This document shows positions 24,298 to 33,394 of a stretch of 43,801 nt of DNA, in pieces. The position numbers and the translations under genes were made by a program. The stretch comes from Virgibacillus chiguensis (lineage in GTDB: Bacteria > Bacillota > Bacilli > Bacillales > Amphibacillaceae), in assembly GCF_900129865.1 (NCBI RefSeq), contig NZ_FQXD01000004.1, forward strand, positions 75,137 to 118,937, read 5' to 3'. Each line of letters begins with the position of its first letter. Position 1 is the first letter of the stretch. The notes below the pieces were generated by a model. That model did not search any database. It was not told the origin of the DNA and was given only the letters and a program-made list of their open reading frames with translations.

Positions 24298-25359
24298 TTA
24301 CGTCTTCTGCATAATTTCATCCAACACTATCAAAAACTGCTGCATCATCTTGTCTGTACCAATGGTAATTCGCATATAATTTTCTATGCCAGATTTACGA
24401 AAATGGCGTATGAGAATTTTTTTCGCTTTTAAACGCTCATATAATTGTTCTCCATTATAATCAGGATGTTGGACAAATAGAAAATTAGTTGCGCTTGGGA
24501 GCACATGGAAACCGCGCTTTTCCATCTGTTCTTGCGTCCACTTCCGAGTTTGAATAATCTTCCAAGTCGTTTCTTTCAAGTAAGCAGCATCTTCCATAGC
24601 TGCTTTTGCACCGACTATAGCAAGCCGGTCTATCGTATAAGAATTAAAGGAGTCTTTTATACGGGTTAAAGCTTCGATTAAATTTGGATGCCCGATCGCG
24701 TAGCCAACACGTAATCCAGCCAAAGAACGTGACTTTGAAAAAGTTTTTACAACTAACAGCTGCTCATACTTATGCGTAAGTGTTACGGCAGATTCAGGTG
24801 CAAAATCAATGTAAGCTTCATCAATAATAACAACATTATCTGGATTATGTTGAATGATTGCTTCCAATTTTTCTAAGCTAGTAAAAATGCTTGTCGGCGC
24901 ATTTGGGTTTGGTAGAATAACTCCGCCTTTTGTATGAAAAAAATCTTTTTCATCTATTGTGAAATTATTCATTAATGGTATTTCTTCATATGGAATTTGA
25001 AAAAGATTGGCATAGACAGGGTAAAAGCTATACGTAATTGCTGGAAATCGTATCGTTCGAGTTGGTGAAAATAACCCCATAAATGCGAACGCTAGTACTT
25101 CATCGGAGCCATTTCCAACAAAAACAGATTCCTTTTCCGTCCCTTCCTGTTTGGCAATGCTCTCTCTTAAACTGTCAACAGTTGGTGATGGATAAAGATG
25201 TAATGCTTCGTTCATCTCTTGTTTGATTGCTTCTTGCACATTTGGCGACGGAGGATAGGGGTTTTCATTTGTATTTAGTTTCATAATAGTTGGATCGTTG
25301 AATTGTTCACCCGGAACATATGGGGTTGATCGTTTAGCTGCTTCACTCCAATATTTCAT
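24298..25359 (-). CDS. hisC: Histidinol-phosphate aminotransferase
   Basis: A 353-residue PLP enzyme (aminotransferase class I/II) converting imidazole-acetol phosphate to histidinol phosphate. Seen: substrate-arm LNTNENPYPPSP near residue 28, DEAYIDF, and the PLP-lysine in VKTFSKSRSLAGLRVGYAI. Full length. Last gene of the his operon; its ATG overlaps the hisI stop by four bases (ATGA), so the two are translationally coupled. In Bacillus, HisC-type enzymes can also serve Tyr/Phe synthesis. No convincing minus-strand terminator follows within 100 bases. Confidence 0.96.
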   Translation of the reverse strand: MKYWSEAAKRSTPYVPGEQFNDPTIMKLNTNENPYPPSPNVQEAIKQEMNEALHLYPSPTVDSLRESIAKQEGTEKESVFVGNGSDEVLAFAFMGLFSPTRTIRFPAITYSFYPVYANLFQIPYEEIPLMNNFTIDEKDFFHTKGGVILPNPNAPTSIFTSLEKLEAIIQHNPDNVVIIDEAYIDFAPESAVTLTHKYEQLLVVKTFSKSRSLAGLRVGYAIGHPNLIEALTRIKDSFNSYTIDRLAIVGAKAAMEDAAYLKETTWKIIQTRKWTQEQMEKRGFHVLPSATNFLFVQHPDYNGEQLYERLKAKKILIRHFRKSGIENYMRITIGTDKMMQQFLIVLDEIMQKT

Positions 25360-25985
25360 TGCTCTCCATCCCCTTTTTGTAAATGCCTTTTTAACAATTC
25401 ACGCTTAATATCTGTAACAGATACACCTAGTAGCTCCATTAATACAAGCGTATGATAGGTTAAATCAGCAATCTCCCATGTTACTTCGGATTTATCGTTA
25501 TTTTTCGCGCCGATAATGACCTCACTTGCTTCTTCGCCCACTTTCTTTAAAATTTTATCCATGCCTTCTGCAAATAAGTATGTTGTGTATGCATTTGGCA
25601 AAGGATTTTCTTTACGAGTTTTAATTTTTTCTGTTAATTGTTTCGTCATGATAAATGAGGCAGGTTGGTCTTGGAAAACATTCTTATGAAAGCAGGTTTC
25701 TTCTCCTGTATGGCAAGCAGGGCCCTGTGGCTTCACTTGCAGTAGAATAGCATCTTGATCACAATCGATAGACATCGATTGTACCACTTGTTTATTTCCA
25801 GACGTCGCTCCTTTATGCCATAATTCTTGACGTTTTCGGCTATAGAACCATGCTTCTTTTGTCGCTATTGTTTTGTTAAACGCTTCTTCATTCATATACG
25901 CTAGCGTTAAAACCTGACCAGTATCTGCATCTTGTACAATGGCAGGAGCGAGTCCGTTATCATCAAACGTTATTTGCTTCATCAT
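25356..25985 (-). CDS. hisI: Bifunctional phosphoribosyl-AMP cyclohydrolase/phosphoribosyl-ATP pyrophosphatase (HisIE)
   Basis: A 209-residue fusion. The N-terminal HisI domain (about 1-110) has the metal-ligand cysteines in SIDCDQDA and PACHTGEETCF. The C-terminal HisE domain (about 115-205) has GMDKILKKVGEEASEVI and the EIADLTYH motif. Together they perform steps 2 and 3 of histidine synthesis. Two adjacent ATGs open the frame with AAGGAG upstream. Coupled to hisC. It is separated from hisF by about 810 bases filled with the R1 satellite array, so continued co-transcription with the upstream genes, or a promoter of its own, is an open point. Confidence 0.96.
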   Translation of the reverse strand: MMKQITFDDNGLAPAIVQDADTGQVLTLAYMNEEAFNKTIATKEAWFYSRKRQELWHKGATSGNKQVVQSMSIDCDQDAILLQVKPQGPACHTGEETCFHKNVFQDQPASFIMTKQLTEKIKTRKENPLPNAYTTYLFAEGMDKILKKVGEEASEVIIGAKNNDKSEVTWEIADLTYHTLVLMELLGVSVTDIKRELLKRHLQKGDGEQ

Positions 25986-26042
25986 TATCTCTCCTTATAT
26001 AGTGATTATGTATTGCTTTTTAAGCGTGCTTTTCATGGAACT

Positions 26043-26785
26043 CGCTCATGTTCGTCTGAAATGCGCTCACCTCACGCTGGGTTCGCTCATGATCGTTTGA
26101 AATGCGCTCATCCCACGCTAGATTCGCTCCCGATCGTCGAAATTTCGCTCATCTAACGCCGGATTCGCTCATCTTCGCCGTAATTCGCTCACGATCGTCT
26201 GAAATGCGCTCATCTCCGCTTGAACTCGCTCATGTTCGTCTTAAATCCGCTCATCTCCGCGGTACCTCGCTCATGATCGTCGAAATTTCGCTCACCCCAC
26301 GTTGGATTCGCTCATCTTCGTGTGGACTTCGCTCATGTTTGTTTGAAATGCGCTCATCCCACGCTGGATTCGCTCACGATCGTCTGAAATGCGCTCATCC
26401 CACGCTGGACTTCGCTCACGATCGTCTGAAATGCGCTCGAACTCGCGTGGACTTCGCTCATGATCGTCGAAATTTCGCTCACCCCACGTTGGATTCGCTC
26501 ATCTTCGTGTGGACTTCGCTCATGTTTGTTTGAAATGCGCTCCTCCCACGCTAGATTCGCTCACGATCGTCTGAAATGTGCTCATCTCACGCTGGGTTCG
26601 CTCATGATCGTTTGAAATGCGCTCGAACTCGCGTGGACTTCGCTCATGATCGTCGAAATTTCGCTCACCCCACGTTGGATTCGCTCATCTCCGCGTGGAC
26701 TTCGCTCATCTTCGTCTGAAATGCGCTCATCCCACGCTGAACTCGCTCATGATCGTCGAAATTTCGCTCACTTATTGGCGGATTG
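26043..26785 (+). repeat. R1 satellite-like tandem array inside the his operon (array 2)
   Basis: 36 consecutive units beginning CGCTC (one TGCTC at 26579) from 26043 to 26765, spaced 20 or 21 bp throughout, mean 20.6. Units alternate between type A (ATGATCGTCGAAATTT-like) and type B (ATCCCACGCTGGATT-like). From 26268 a 9-unit block repeats: 26268-26454, 26455-26640 and 26641 onward. The array fills most of the gap between hisF and hisI and is GC-richer than its surroundings. Open frames through it are artefacts. Confidence 0.97.
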
Positions 26786-26793
26786 TCCTAATT

Positions 26794-27555
26794 TTAACTT
26801 GGTCTTACTGTGATGCCTTGGGTAGCTAAATAAGCTTTTAATGCGGGAATAGGTATTTCTCCGTAGTGGAATACGGAAGCTGCTAGAGCTGCATCTGCAT
26901 ACGTCGGTTGTAAAACTTGCGAAAAATGTTCCATTTTACCAGCCCCTCCACTGGCGACGATGGGAATATTGACTGCTTGTGCAACAGCATGCATTAAATC
27001 TAGGTCGTAGCCGTTTTTTTCGCCATCTGTATTAATTGCGTTGAGCACAAGTTCTCCTGCACCGAGTGCTTCGCCTTGCTCAGCCCAATCCACGGCATTT
27101 AAAGCAGTTTGTTTTCTGCCCCCATGGATATAGACTGCCCATCTTCCGTCATTTGTTTGTTTGGCGTCAATGGATAGGACAATGCACTGCTTTCCAAATT
27201 TCTTAGCTGCTTCTTCAATCAAATCTGGTTGCTGTACGGCAGCACTATTTATCGAAACTTTGTCAGCGCCTGCACGTAATACGCTATGAATATCTTCTAC
27301 GGTTCTTATACCACCGCCTACGGTAAAGGGAATCGCAATTTCAGCAGCGACTTGCTCTACTACATCGATGAAAATATCTCGATCTTCGTTTGAAGCTGTA
27401 ATATCATAAAAGACAAGTTCATCAGCACCTGCCTTGTTGTACCGTTGCGCTAATTTTACTGGATCAGCAACATCTTGGATGTTTGTAAATTTTTTTCCTT
27501 TGACGACACGTCCTTTATCGACATCCAAACATGGAATAATTCGTTTAGTGAGCAT
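26794..27555 (-). CDS. hisF: Imidazole glycerol phosphate synthase, cyclase subunit
   Basis: A 253-residue TIM barrel that, with HisH, makes imidazole-glycerol phosphate and AICAR. The two catalytic Asp regions are present: [15 protein letters not shown] near the N-terminus and [11 protein letters not shown] mid-protein, plus the phosphate loops TVGGGIRT and VASGGAG. Full length. Its start overlaps the hisA end by 11 bases. Its stop lies only a few bases from the end of the R1 array, so the operon message would enter the array right after hisF. Confidence 0.97.
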   Translation of the reverse strand: MLTKRIIPCLDVDKGRVVKGKKFTNIQDVADPVKLAQRYNKAGADELVFYDITASNEDRDIFIDVVEQVAAEIAIPFTVGGGIRTVEDIHSVLRAGADKVSINSAAVQQPDLIEEAAKKFGKQCIVLSIDAKQTNDGRWAVYIHGGRKQTALNAVDWAEQGEALGAGELVLNAINTDGEKNGYDLDLMHAVAQAVNIPIVASGGAGKMEHFSQVLQPTYADAALAASVFHYGEIPIPALKAYLATQGITVRPS

Positions 27556-28267
27556 GTTTTATTGCCTCCAAGCTCGCTTCTAAAGTAAGGGAATTGTCAT
27601 AAAGCGCTTTACCAATAATTGCTCCATATAAATTCATTTCTGCTAATTGCTTTATGTCGGCAATCGTTGTTACCCCACCAGAAGCGATAATATTAATAGA
27701 AGTAATTGCTTGTAAGTTTTCTAATTCATGAAAATTGGGACCTTTTAGCATACCGTCTTTTAAAATGTCGGTGTAAATAAATGTTTGCAGTCCTAGACCT
27801 TCTAATTCTTGCACAAGATCAATGGCTTTTCTCTCACTTGTCTTTGTCCATCCATCTGTTGCGACATAACCATTTCGTGCATCGATCGATACAGCAACTT
27901 GATGAGGAAATGTAGACAGAGCAGTTTGCAAGAAAGACTGGTCTTTGATAGCGGCAGTGCCGAGGATGACGCGATCTATTCCCGCAGATAAGTAGTTTTC
28001 CACTACTTGTAAACTACGAATGCCTCCCCCTACTTGGATTGGCAGGGGGATCTTTTGAGCGATCTCTCTAATAATAGGTTCGTTCGTGGAAACACCTGAT
28101 TTAGCTCCATCTAAATCGACGAGGTGAAGATAGGCAGCTCCTTGCGCTTCCCAATCTTTTGCCACAGTAACTGGCGAATCACTATACACATTTACTTGAT
28201 CGTAATTTCCTTGTGTTAAACGAACGCATTTCCCGTCTTTAATATCAATGGCTGGAAATAGAATCAT
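27545..28267 (-). CDS. hisA: ProFAR isomerase (HisA)
   Basis: A 240-residue TIM barrel that isomerises the aminoaldose ProFAR to PRFAR. Motifs: FPAIDIKDGKCVRLTQG with the catalytic Asp at the N-terminus, QVGGGIRS, YTDILKDGML with the second catalytic Asp, and IIASGGVTT. The start overlaps hisH by four bases (ATGA), with AAGGAGATGATAAC ahead of the ATG. It overlaps hisF at the 3' end. Confidence 0.97.
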   Translation of the reverse strand: MILFPAIDIKDGKCVRLTQGNYDQVNVYSDSPVTVAKDWEAQGAAYLHLVDLDGAKSGVSTNEPIIREIAQKIPLPIQVGGGIRSLQVVENYLSAGIDRVILGTAAIKDQSFLQTALSTFPHQVAVSIDARNGYVATDGWTKTSERKAIDLVQELEGLGLQTFIYTDILKDGMLKGPNFHELENLQAITSINIIASGGVTTIADIKQLAEMNLYGAIIGKALYDNSLTLEASLEAIKHAH

Positions 28268-28869
28268 GTTATCATCTCCTTGAAATTTGCTAAAAGTTGT
28301 AACCCTGTTGCTCCGCTTTTTTCTGGGTGAAATTGCATACCAATAATATTGTTCTGTTGTACGATTGCAGGAATGTTTATTCCATAAGGTGTGCTAGCTA
28401 CTAACGTATTCGTATCCACATCTGTAGCCGCATAGGAATGGACAAAGTAGACAAATGCTTCATCCGTCATTTGCTTCCATAAAGCACTATTTCGGTGTTT
28501 AATGAGATTGTTCCAGCCCATATGAGGAACCTTTACGTTATTAGGGATTTTTTTTACTTTTCCAGTTAAAAATCCGAATCCTTTCGTTACTCCGCCTTCT
28601 TCACTAGATTCATAGAACAATTGCATACCAAGACAAATACCTAGAAGCGGTTTGCCTCTGGCTGCCTCTTGTTTAATGAAGCTTGTTAATTCTTGATCGT
28701 CTAATGCATGCATGGCATCCTGAAAGGCGCCCACGCCCGGTAAAATGATGGCATCACTTTTTTTAATGGTTGTTTCATCAGTGGTAATTTGTGAATCTAT
28801 GCCAACTTTATTTAGTGCAAATTGCAAGCTTTTTATATTACCAGCTCCATAATCAATAATAGAGATCAT
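28264..28869 (-). CDS. hisH: Imidazole glycerol phosphate synthase, glutamine amidotransferase subunit
   Basis: A 201-residue class I glutamine amidotransferase supplying ammonia to HisF. The nucleophile is in PLLGICLGMQLFYE, and the His-Glu pair in MQFHPEKSG. The start is set at 28869 (MISIIDYGAGN; GGAAGGAG eight bases upstream). A frame extending to 28941 would add residues foreign to the family. Overlaps hisA. A gap of about 310 bases holding an R5-like repeat separates it from hisB. Confidence 0.96.
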   Translation of the reverse strand: MISIIDYGAGNIKSLQFALNKVGIDSQITTDETTIKKSDAIILPGVGAFQDAMHALDDQELTSFIKQEAARGKPLLGICLGMQLFYESSEEGGVTKGFGFLTGKVKKIPNNVKVPHMGWNNLIKHRNSALWKQMTDEAFVYFVHSYAATDVDTNTLVASTPYGINIPAIVQQNNIIGMQFHPEKSGATGLQLLANFKEMIT

Positions 28870-29181
28870 CGATTTGCTCCTTCCTTTACAATATAAGCTG
28901 TTGCCAGTCTTCCACTCCAATAATTGGAAAATGTGAGTCAATCACACGGATATGGGAGGTCTCAAAACCTGAAAAATTTAATTCATACAGCGACTATTCA
29001 CTTACGATATAGAATAATCCACTTGGAGTGATAGCCCCCATTGATGGGAAACGCACTTATTCTATAAAGCGGATTTCGATATGCAATTATTGGCAATAAA
29101 CTCGTCTTTTTACGAGCTACTTCAAAAACCAACTGTCTTCTGGAAGGAGTGAGTTGCCATTAAGCAAAAGGGAGATCCACT
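28870..29181 (+). repeat. Degenerate R5 copy in the hisB-hisH gap
   Basis: ATTGGAAAATGTGAGTCAAT and TATGGGAGG, then AGTGATAGCCCCCATTGATG, align with the order of anchors in the R5 copy at 24085. A small CTCGT/ACGAG hairpin lies at 29101-29116. No gene is supported in this operon gap. Confidence 0.45.
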
Positions 29182-29766
29182 TTATAACGTTCCTTTTGTA
29201 GAAGGAATTCCTGTTATTTTTCCGCTTCTTTCTGTTGCAGTGTTAAGTGCTCGACCGAAGCCTTTGAAAATGGATTCAATAATATGATGCGTATTTTTTC
29301 CATGGACTTGGTGAATGTGTAAGGTTACCTTTGCATTGCTAGTAAATGCTTGAAAAAATTCCTCTACCAATTCTGTATCAAAGTTTCCAACCTTATCTTT
29401 TAAACCTTCTACTTTATAAACAAGGTAGGCTCTACCGCTTATATCCAAAGATACGGTGGATAACGCCTCGTCCATTGGTGTCGTAATACTTGCATAACGA
29501 GTAATGCCGGCTTTATCTCCTAGTGCATGGCGGAATGCTTTACCAAATGCGATGCCGACATCTTCTACGGAATGGTGTTGATCCACCTCTAAATCTCCTT
29601 GGCAAGAAATTTCTACATCCATTAATCCATGTTTCGTTGCAAGAGTTAACATATGATCAAAGAAACCAATCCCTGTTTGAATCGAGCTTTTCCCCGTACC
29701 GTCAATAGCCAGCTTTAAATCAATCGATGTTTCTGTGGTTGACCGACTTATATCATAATTTCGCAT
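29182..29766 (-). CDS. hisB: Imidazoleglycerol-phosphate dehydratase
   Basis: A 194-residue monofunctional HisB (no attached phosphatase domain, as usual in Firmicutes). Metal-binding clusters GIGFFDHMLTLATKHG and DQHHSVEDVGIAFG, plus a later HxxHHIIE (GKNTHHIIESIFKGFG), are intact. The start at 29766 has AGGAGG six bases upstream; a frame opening at 29802 is longer but lies inside hisD. It overlaps the hisD end by 14 bases. Confidence 0.96.
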   Translation of the reverse strand: MRNYDISRSTTETSIDLKLAIDGTGKSSIQTGIGFFDHMLTLATKHGLMDVEISCQGDLEVDQHHSVEDVGIAFGKAFRHALGDKAGITRYASITTPMDEALSTVSLDISGRAYLVYKVEGLKDKVGNFDTELVEEFFQAFTSNAKVTLHIHQVHGKNTHHIIESIFKGFGRALNTATERSGKITGIPSTKGTL

Positions 29767-31048
29767 CTGTTTCCTCCTTTCGTATTTGTACGGATTGTGC
29801 ATGTGCGGTTAACTGCTCTGTATTAGCAATCTCTATAATCGTATCTGCACTAGCAAGTAGTGAAGGTTTATCATAATAAATAACGCTTGATTTTTTCATA
29901 AAATCATACACACCGAGCGGGGAAGCAAATGTAGCCGTGCCGTTTGTCGGTAACGTATGGTTCGGACCGGCAACGTAATCGCCTAACGCTTCTGGTGAAT
30001 AATTTCCTAAAAAGATAGCCCCTGCATGTTTGACCGCACCAAGTTTTTCCATTGGATTTGCAATCATGAGCTGTAAATGTTCTGGAGCAATATCATTTAC
30101 GATGGAAAAAGCATCATCTAATGTATTAACGACAATGATTTTTCCGTGCTGGGCAAGTGATTTTTCAATAATTTCTTTTCTTGCTAAATTCTTTGTTTGT
30201 GAACGCACCGCTTGCTCAATGGCGTCTGCTTGTGTATCGCTTGTCGTTATACAAACGGCACGTGCTTCTTCATCGTGTTCTGCTTGTGAGAGTAAATCGG
30301 CTGCGACAAAGTTTGCGTTTGCTGTTTCATCAGCGACGACTAAAATTTCACTCGGCCCCGCAATCATATCAATGGCTACATCCCCATACACCCATTTTTT
30401 TGCACTTGCTACATAAGCATTTCCAGGTCCAGTAATCTTTTGTACTTTGGGTACGGATTCTGTGCCGTAAGCAAAAGCTGCGATTGATTGTGCTCCGCCA
30501 ATCTTATAAATGTTTTCAACGCCGGCTTCTTTTGCCGCTACTAATACATAAGGATTGATTTTGCCATCTGCTTGCGGTGGTGTCGTAATATAAATATGCT
30601 TTACACCCGCAATTTTGGCTGGTATAGCGTTCATTAATACGGTGGAAGGATATGCTGCTTTTCCGCCAGGTACGTAAATGGCCACACGATCCAAAGGCGT
30701 AACCTTCTGTCCGACCACTTTTCCAGGCTCACTCATATCTAACCAGGATTGCTCTAACTGTTTTTTATGATATTGGGATATATTTTCTGCTGCATGTTTA
30801 ATTGCCTTCATAAAAGCAGGAGAGACGGATTTTCTAGCTTCAGCAAACTCCTCCTCCGAAACGATGAAATCAAGGATTTGGACACGGTCAAATTTTTCTG
30901 TGAAAGAGCGAATGGCTGGATCTCCTTCGTTTCGAACGCGCTTAATAATTTCCACTACTGTTTGGTCTAGGACTGCTTCTTTTTCCTCCAAAAGTTGTGC
31001 GCTTCTTTCTTTCTTATCCCAATACTGATGTTTCGTTAAGCGTTCCAT
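29753..31048 (-). CDS. hisD: Histidinol dehydrogenase
   Basis: A 431-residue zinc enzyme performing the last two NAD-dependent oxidations to histidine. Seen: PGGKAAYPSTVLMNAIPA, GPGNAYVASAKK, DMIAGPSEILV, the Zn-region DLLSQAEHDE, and HTLPTNG. The start at 31048 has GGAGG seven bases upstream. Upstream residues in the longer frame to 31126 are unlike the family. The R4-containing gap of about 390 bases separates it from hisG. Confidence 0.96.
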   Translation of the reverse strand: MERLTKHQYWDKKERSAQLLEEKEAVLDQTVVEIIKRVRNEGDPAIRSFTEKFDRVQILDFIVSEEEFAEARKSVSPAFMKAIKHAAENISQYHKKQLEQSWLDMSEPGKVVGQKVTPLDRVAIYVPGGKAAYPSTVLMNAIPAKIAGVKHIYITTPPQADGKINPYVLVAAKEAGVENIYKIGGAQSIAAFAYGTESVPKVQKITGPGNAYVASAKKWVYGDVAIDMIAGPSEILVVADETANANFVAADLLSQAEHDEEARAVCITTSDTQADAIEQAVRSQTKNLARKEIIEKSLAQHGKIIVVNTLDDAFSIVNDIAPEHLQLMIANPMEKLGAVKHAGAIFLGNYSPEALGDYVAGPNHTLPTNGTATFASPLGVYDFMKKSSVIYYDKPSLLASADTIIEIANTEQLTAHAQSVQIRKEETDAKL

Positions 31049-31435
31049 ATCAATTCCTCCAACGTTTTTTATTTCGTTTGAAGCATTTTGCGGATGTTGT
31101 ATAAAGCTAAATGGGGATAACAACATCTACATCCTTTTTCACACTATAGGAAAGTATAAAATTTAGGTTCCGTTTCCTTATCTTTGGCGCTAAGATAGTA
31201 AAACTTAGATTTATTGAACATAAAGGGGCTTTTACCCTCTCTTTTTAAGATGCTAAACATGTTTCAAGGGTTTGAAATGATGATGTTTAAGGATTTTGCA
31301 ATTAGTAATGTGTTACATACAAATTCTGATTAAATGTAATAAAAAAGCATAAGCAAACGCTAAGCCGATTACGATGAAACATATTTGTAGGCGAGTCTTT
31401 ATACAAATATGGAGAACTTCACCTCTAGTCGAAAG
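31049..31435 (+). repeat. hisG-hisD gap with partial R4 repeat
   Basis: ACTATAGGAAAGTATAAAAT at 31141-31160 is the start of an R4 copy; its 3' part is diverged. The remainder of the gap is AT-rich with no supported gene. A promoter for hisD on the minus strand was not identified. Confidence 0.5.
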
Positions 31436-32062
31436 TTACACTAAGTTTTTCTGAACTTCTTGAATAAACGAATGGATTGCTTGTGATTTTAATGCAAAGC
31501 TTGCCTTGTTTACGATCAGTCTCGTGCTAATAGGTTCTACTTCCTCTAAAATAATTAAGCCGTTTTCCCTTAAAGTGTTGCCAGTTTCTACGATATCAAC
31601 AATGACATCTGCTAAGCCGATTAATGGGGCTAATTCGACAGAACCGTTCAATTTCACAATATCTATTGATTTTCCTTTACGAGAAAAATAGTTTCGGGCA
31701 ATGGTTGGATATTTTGTAGCAATTATTAATGGCTGCATCGTATCCAAAACTTGTCCGGGCTTTCCAGCAACGGCAAATTTACATTTTCCGAATTTTAGAT
31801 CGAGAACTTCGTAGATTTCAGCTTGTGATTCTAAAATATTATCTTTACCTACAATGCCTAAATCTGCTGCCCCTTTTTCTACATAAGTAGGTACATCTAC
31901 ACCTTTTACAAAGATTAATGTAATCGTTTCATCACTGTTATAAAAAATTAGTTTTCTGCTAGAAGAAGTTAACTGTTGGAATGTAATCCCCATACTGTCT
32001 AGTAAAAGAATCGATTGATCTGCTGTGCGACCTTTGGCAACGGCGATTGTAAAAGCAGCCAT
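31436..32062 (-). CDS. hisG: ATP phosphoribosyltransferase, short form
   Basis: A 208-residue HisG of the short type that lacks the C-terminal regulatory domain and needs HisZ for activity and feedback control by histidine. Seen: TIAVAKGRTADQSI near the start, VPTYVEKGAADLGIVGKDN, and the PRPP loop region DIVETGNTLRENGL. The start codon follows the hisZ stop directly (TAAATG), so the two subunits are translationally coupled, as expected for an obligate complex. Confidence 0.97.
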   Translation of the reverse strand: MAAFTIAVAKGRTADQSILLLDSMGITFQQLTSSSRKLIFYNSDETITLIFVKGVDVPTYVEKGAADLGIVGKDNILESQAEIYEVLDLKFGKCKFAVAGKPGQVLDTMQPLIIATKYPTIARNYFSRKGKSIDIVKLNGSVELAPLIGLADVIVDIVETGNTLRENGLIILEEVEPISTRLIVNKASFALKSQAIHSFIQEVQKNLV

Positions 32063-33301
32063 TTAACTCCCCCTTTCTTGTAATAATTGGATTAATTCTG
32101 AAATATGCTGAAATGAAATAGCTTGCTTACCGTAATAAAGGTTATAGGAATCAGCTTCACAAATAATGTGTACGGTTTCTTTAGAAGCAGTATGTTGATC
32201 GCCATTTGTTGAGTAGGTGACGACGGCGTATCCTCGTTCGCGTAATGCTAGCGCGATAGCTAATGCTTCCTTTTGTGCGGCGACATCATAATAGATTGCA
32301 ATAGGCTCTTCCTCTATTAATGTTGACAACAAACCGTGCTGTTTTGCTGCATGAAGTAACAAATCAACATCGAAGGCAAAACCGATTGCTGGAATACGAG
32401 CCCCGAAGTAATCCCCTAAGCTATCGTATCTTCCTCCCATAACGACAGGCTTTCCGACTTGGTTGACAAATCCTTGAAAAATAACATCGGAGTAGTAGTT
32501 CATATCATTGATAAGTCCAAGGTTAAACACAATATGATCTGTAAGTCCGTATGCTTGAATGCTGTTATACACATTAACCAAATAAGTTAATTCTGCTTGT
32601 AAGATCCCATTTAACCCGTGCCGCTTGATTTTTTCCATCACTTCATTTGGTTCTCCGTAAAGAAATGGAATATACTGCATTGCTTGTTTAACTGTTTCTT
32701 GAATAGGGAGGGTAGCTAAATAATCTACCATTTCTGCAATATTTTTCGTTTGAATATATGTTTGTAAGGGAGCAATTTGTTCATTAGATAAATTTGCTTG
32801 AGCTAGCAATGCTCGAAAAAAACCAGCATGGCCAATCTCCAATTTAAATTCTGGAAAACCACAATCTTTTAATATATGAATGGCAAGGGCAATGACTTCT
32901 GCATCACCAGCAGGGGTGCGGTTGTTAAAATATTCAACTCCTGCTTGTGTACGTTGTTTTTGATCGTCCTCAAATCGGTAACTGAAGACATCCATGATGT
33001 AAAATAGCCGAGTATCTTCACCACCATTCATTTGAGTGGTAGCAATTTGCTGTGTGATTGGAATGGTAACATCAGGTCGTAATACAAGTACTTTTCCAGA
33101 AGTATCCACCACTTTTATCATATCGTCTGTATTTCCAATTTTGGGATTTCCTACATAAAGGTCATAAGGCTCTAGCGCTGCTGTTTGTATTTGCTTATAG
33201 CCATAAGTTTTAAAGCGTTGTTTTAGTGTAGCAATAATTGCATCACGCTGTTGAAGTAAGCCATTACCCAAATAAGGTGTATGTAACAGAGGGTGCATCA
33301 T
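32063..33301 (-). CDS. hisZ: ATP phosphoribosyltransferase regulatory subunit (HisZ)
   Basis: A 412-residue class II histidyl-tRNA-synthetase-like protein without tRNA-charging function; it activates and regulates short HisG. Motif-2-like RLFYIMDVFSYR and motif-3-like GGRYDSL regions are present. The start at 33301 (or the adjacent ATG at 33298) follows AAAGGAG. An upstream frame to 33460 lies in R4/R3 repeat DNA and is rejected. First gene of the his operon. No T-box signature was seen in the leader. Confidence 0.95.
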   Translation of the reverse strand: MMHPLLHTPYLGNGLLQQRDAIIATLKQRFKTYGYKQIQTAALEPYDLYVGNPKIGNTDDMIKVVDTSGKVLVLRPDVTIPITQQIATTQMNGGEDTRLFYIMDVFSYRFEDDQKQRTQAGVEYFNNRTPAGDAEVIALAIHILKDCGFPEFKLEIGHAGFFRALLAQANLSNEQIAPLQTYIQTKNIAEMVDYLATLPIQETVKQAMQYIPFLYGEPNEVMEKIKRHGLNGILQAELTYLVNVYNSIQAYGLTDHIVFNLGLINDMNYYSDVIFQGFVNQVGKPVVMGGRYDSLGDYFGARIPAIGFAFDVDLLLHAAKQHGLLSTLIEEEPIAIYYDVAAQKEALAIALALRERGYAVVTYSTNGDQHTASKETVHIICEADSYNLYYGKQAISFQHISELIQLLQERGS

Positions 33302-33319
33302 TTGTATTTCTCCTTTCTT

Positions 33320-33394
33320 TTTAGGTTTTATCGTGTAAGCAAAGTAACGGTGCTTTAGCCATAAAGACTTGATGATAAGCCAAGCGTTTTTATA
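33320..33394 (+). repeat. R4 dispersed repeat copy (3' part) leading into R3
   Basis: TTTTATCGTGTAAGCAAAGTA through AAAGACTTGATGATAAGCC and CAAGCGTTTTTATA matches the 3' half of R4 and joins directly to R3 at 33395. It lies just upstream of hisZ. Confidence 0.6.

Noticed and set aside
26102-26533. Open frame of 143 codons on + across the central array
   Set aside because: The array period (about 41 bp for an A+B pair) is not a multiple of three, so the frame just cycles through repeat units; no ribosome binding site and no protein-like composition.
26043-26785. CRISPR array
   Set aside because: Units are 20-21 bp with no unique spacers between identical repeats, units drift gradually, and no cas genes are nearby.
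28264-28941. Extended hisH start at 28941
   Set aside because: The HisH family begins at MISIIDYGAGN; the 28869 ATG has a good ribosome binding site.
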